Of a stretch of 5,645 bases of DNA, positions 5,597-5,645 are shown one piece after another. The stretch is from Anaerolineaceae bacterium. GTDB taxonomy: Bacteria; Chloroflexota; Anaerolineae; Anaerolineales; Anaerolineaceae. The first letter of the stretch is position 1; each line of letters opens with the position of its first letter. The notes beneath the pieces are model-generated. The model made no database searches, was not told the DNA's origin, and saw only the letters and a program-made list of their open reading frames with translations. Where the stretch lies: NCBI GenBank assembly GCA_017995665.1, contig JAGOIM010000106.1, positions 1-5,645 on the forward strand, given 5' to 3'. The translations under genes and the position numbers were made by a program.

Positions 5597-5645
5597 AAAT
5601 GATCCTGAATTTCTGAAAGGTCTTATAAACTGCATCGTCATCAAC

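Noticed and set aside
5588..5644. N-terminal extension of CutC by 19 residues
   Set aside because: The extension is not part of the conserved CutC N-terminus, and a GAGGTG ribosome binding site directly serves the ATG at 5587.
5588..5645. cutC promoter with TTGATG and TATAAG
   Set aside because: The two hexamers on the minus strand are only 11 bases apart, far too close for a sigma-70-type promoter, and the upstream context is outside the window.

Overview
This 5.6 kb window of moderate GC content carries only minus-strand genes. Read in the direction of transcription (right to left), it holds a complete cutC gene, a 314-base non-coding gap, and a tightly packed run of five genes that leaves the window at its left edge. 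The last gene is cut at position 1. The most likely source is a bacterium of the Chloroflexota, probably class Anaerolineae. This is inferred from the style of the MutL-like (GlmL/MutL, ASKHA-type) protein, the acidic zinc-ribbon membrane protein with Trp-Leu motifs, and the DUF6754-like membrane protein, a combination I associate with that group. No marker gene here proves it.

Region 5588-5645 is 58 bases upstream of cutC with no supported feature except the cutC ribosome binding site. Region 4859-5587 is cutC, a TIM-barrel protein of the CutC family. Region 4545-4858 is non-coding. It contains a long inverted repeat close behind cutC, an extended -10 promoter reading into the five-gene run, a perfect 7+7 dyad in the leader, and a possible leaderless 43-codon mini-ORF.

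Region 1-4544 is one operon. In order of transcription: a two-anchor protein resembling DUF6754 (250 aa); a six-helix membrane protein (203 aa); a zinc-ribbon protein with a 300-residue acidic linker and a membrane-anchored alpha/beta domain (645 aa); a second six-helix membrane protein (225 aa); and the N-terminal 190 residues of a MutL-like ASKHA protein. Successive genes overlap by 4, 8 and 4 bases and the last pair is separated by 7, so they are almost certainly co-transcribed and translationally coupled. Four of the five products are membrane proteins and none is an enzyme with an obvious reaction.

The natural reading is a membrane-associated complex with a cytoplasmic zinc ribbon and a soluble MutL-type subunit. 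Its function is unknown. Characterised MutL proteins accompany cobalamin-dependent glutamate mutase, but no mutase subunit is visible here and the first ATP-binding loop of this MutL looks degenerate. This gene set is the best candidate in the window for an undescribed system.
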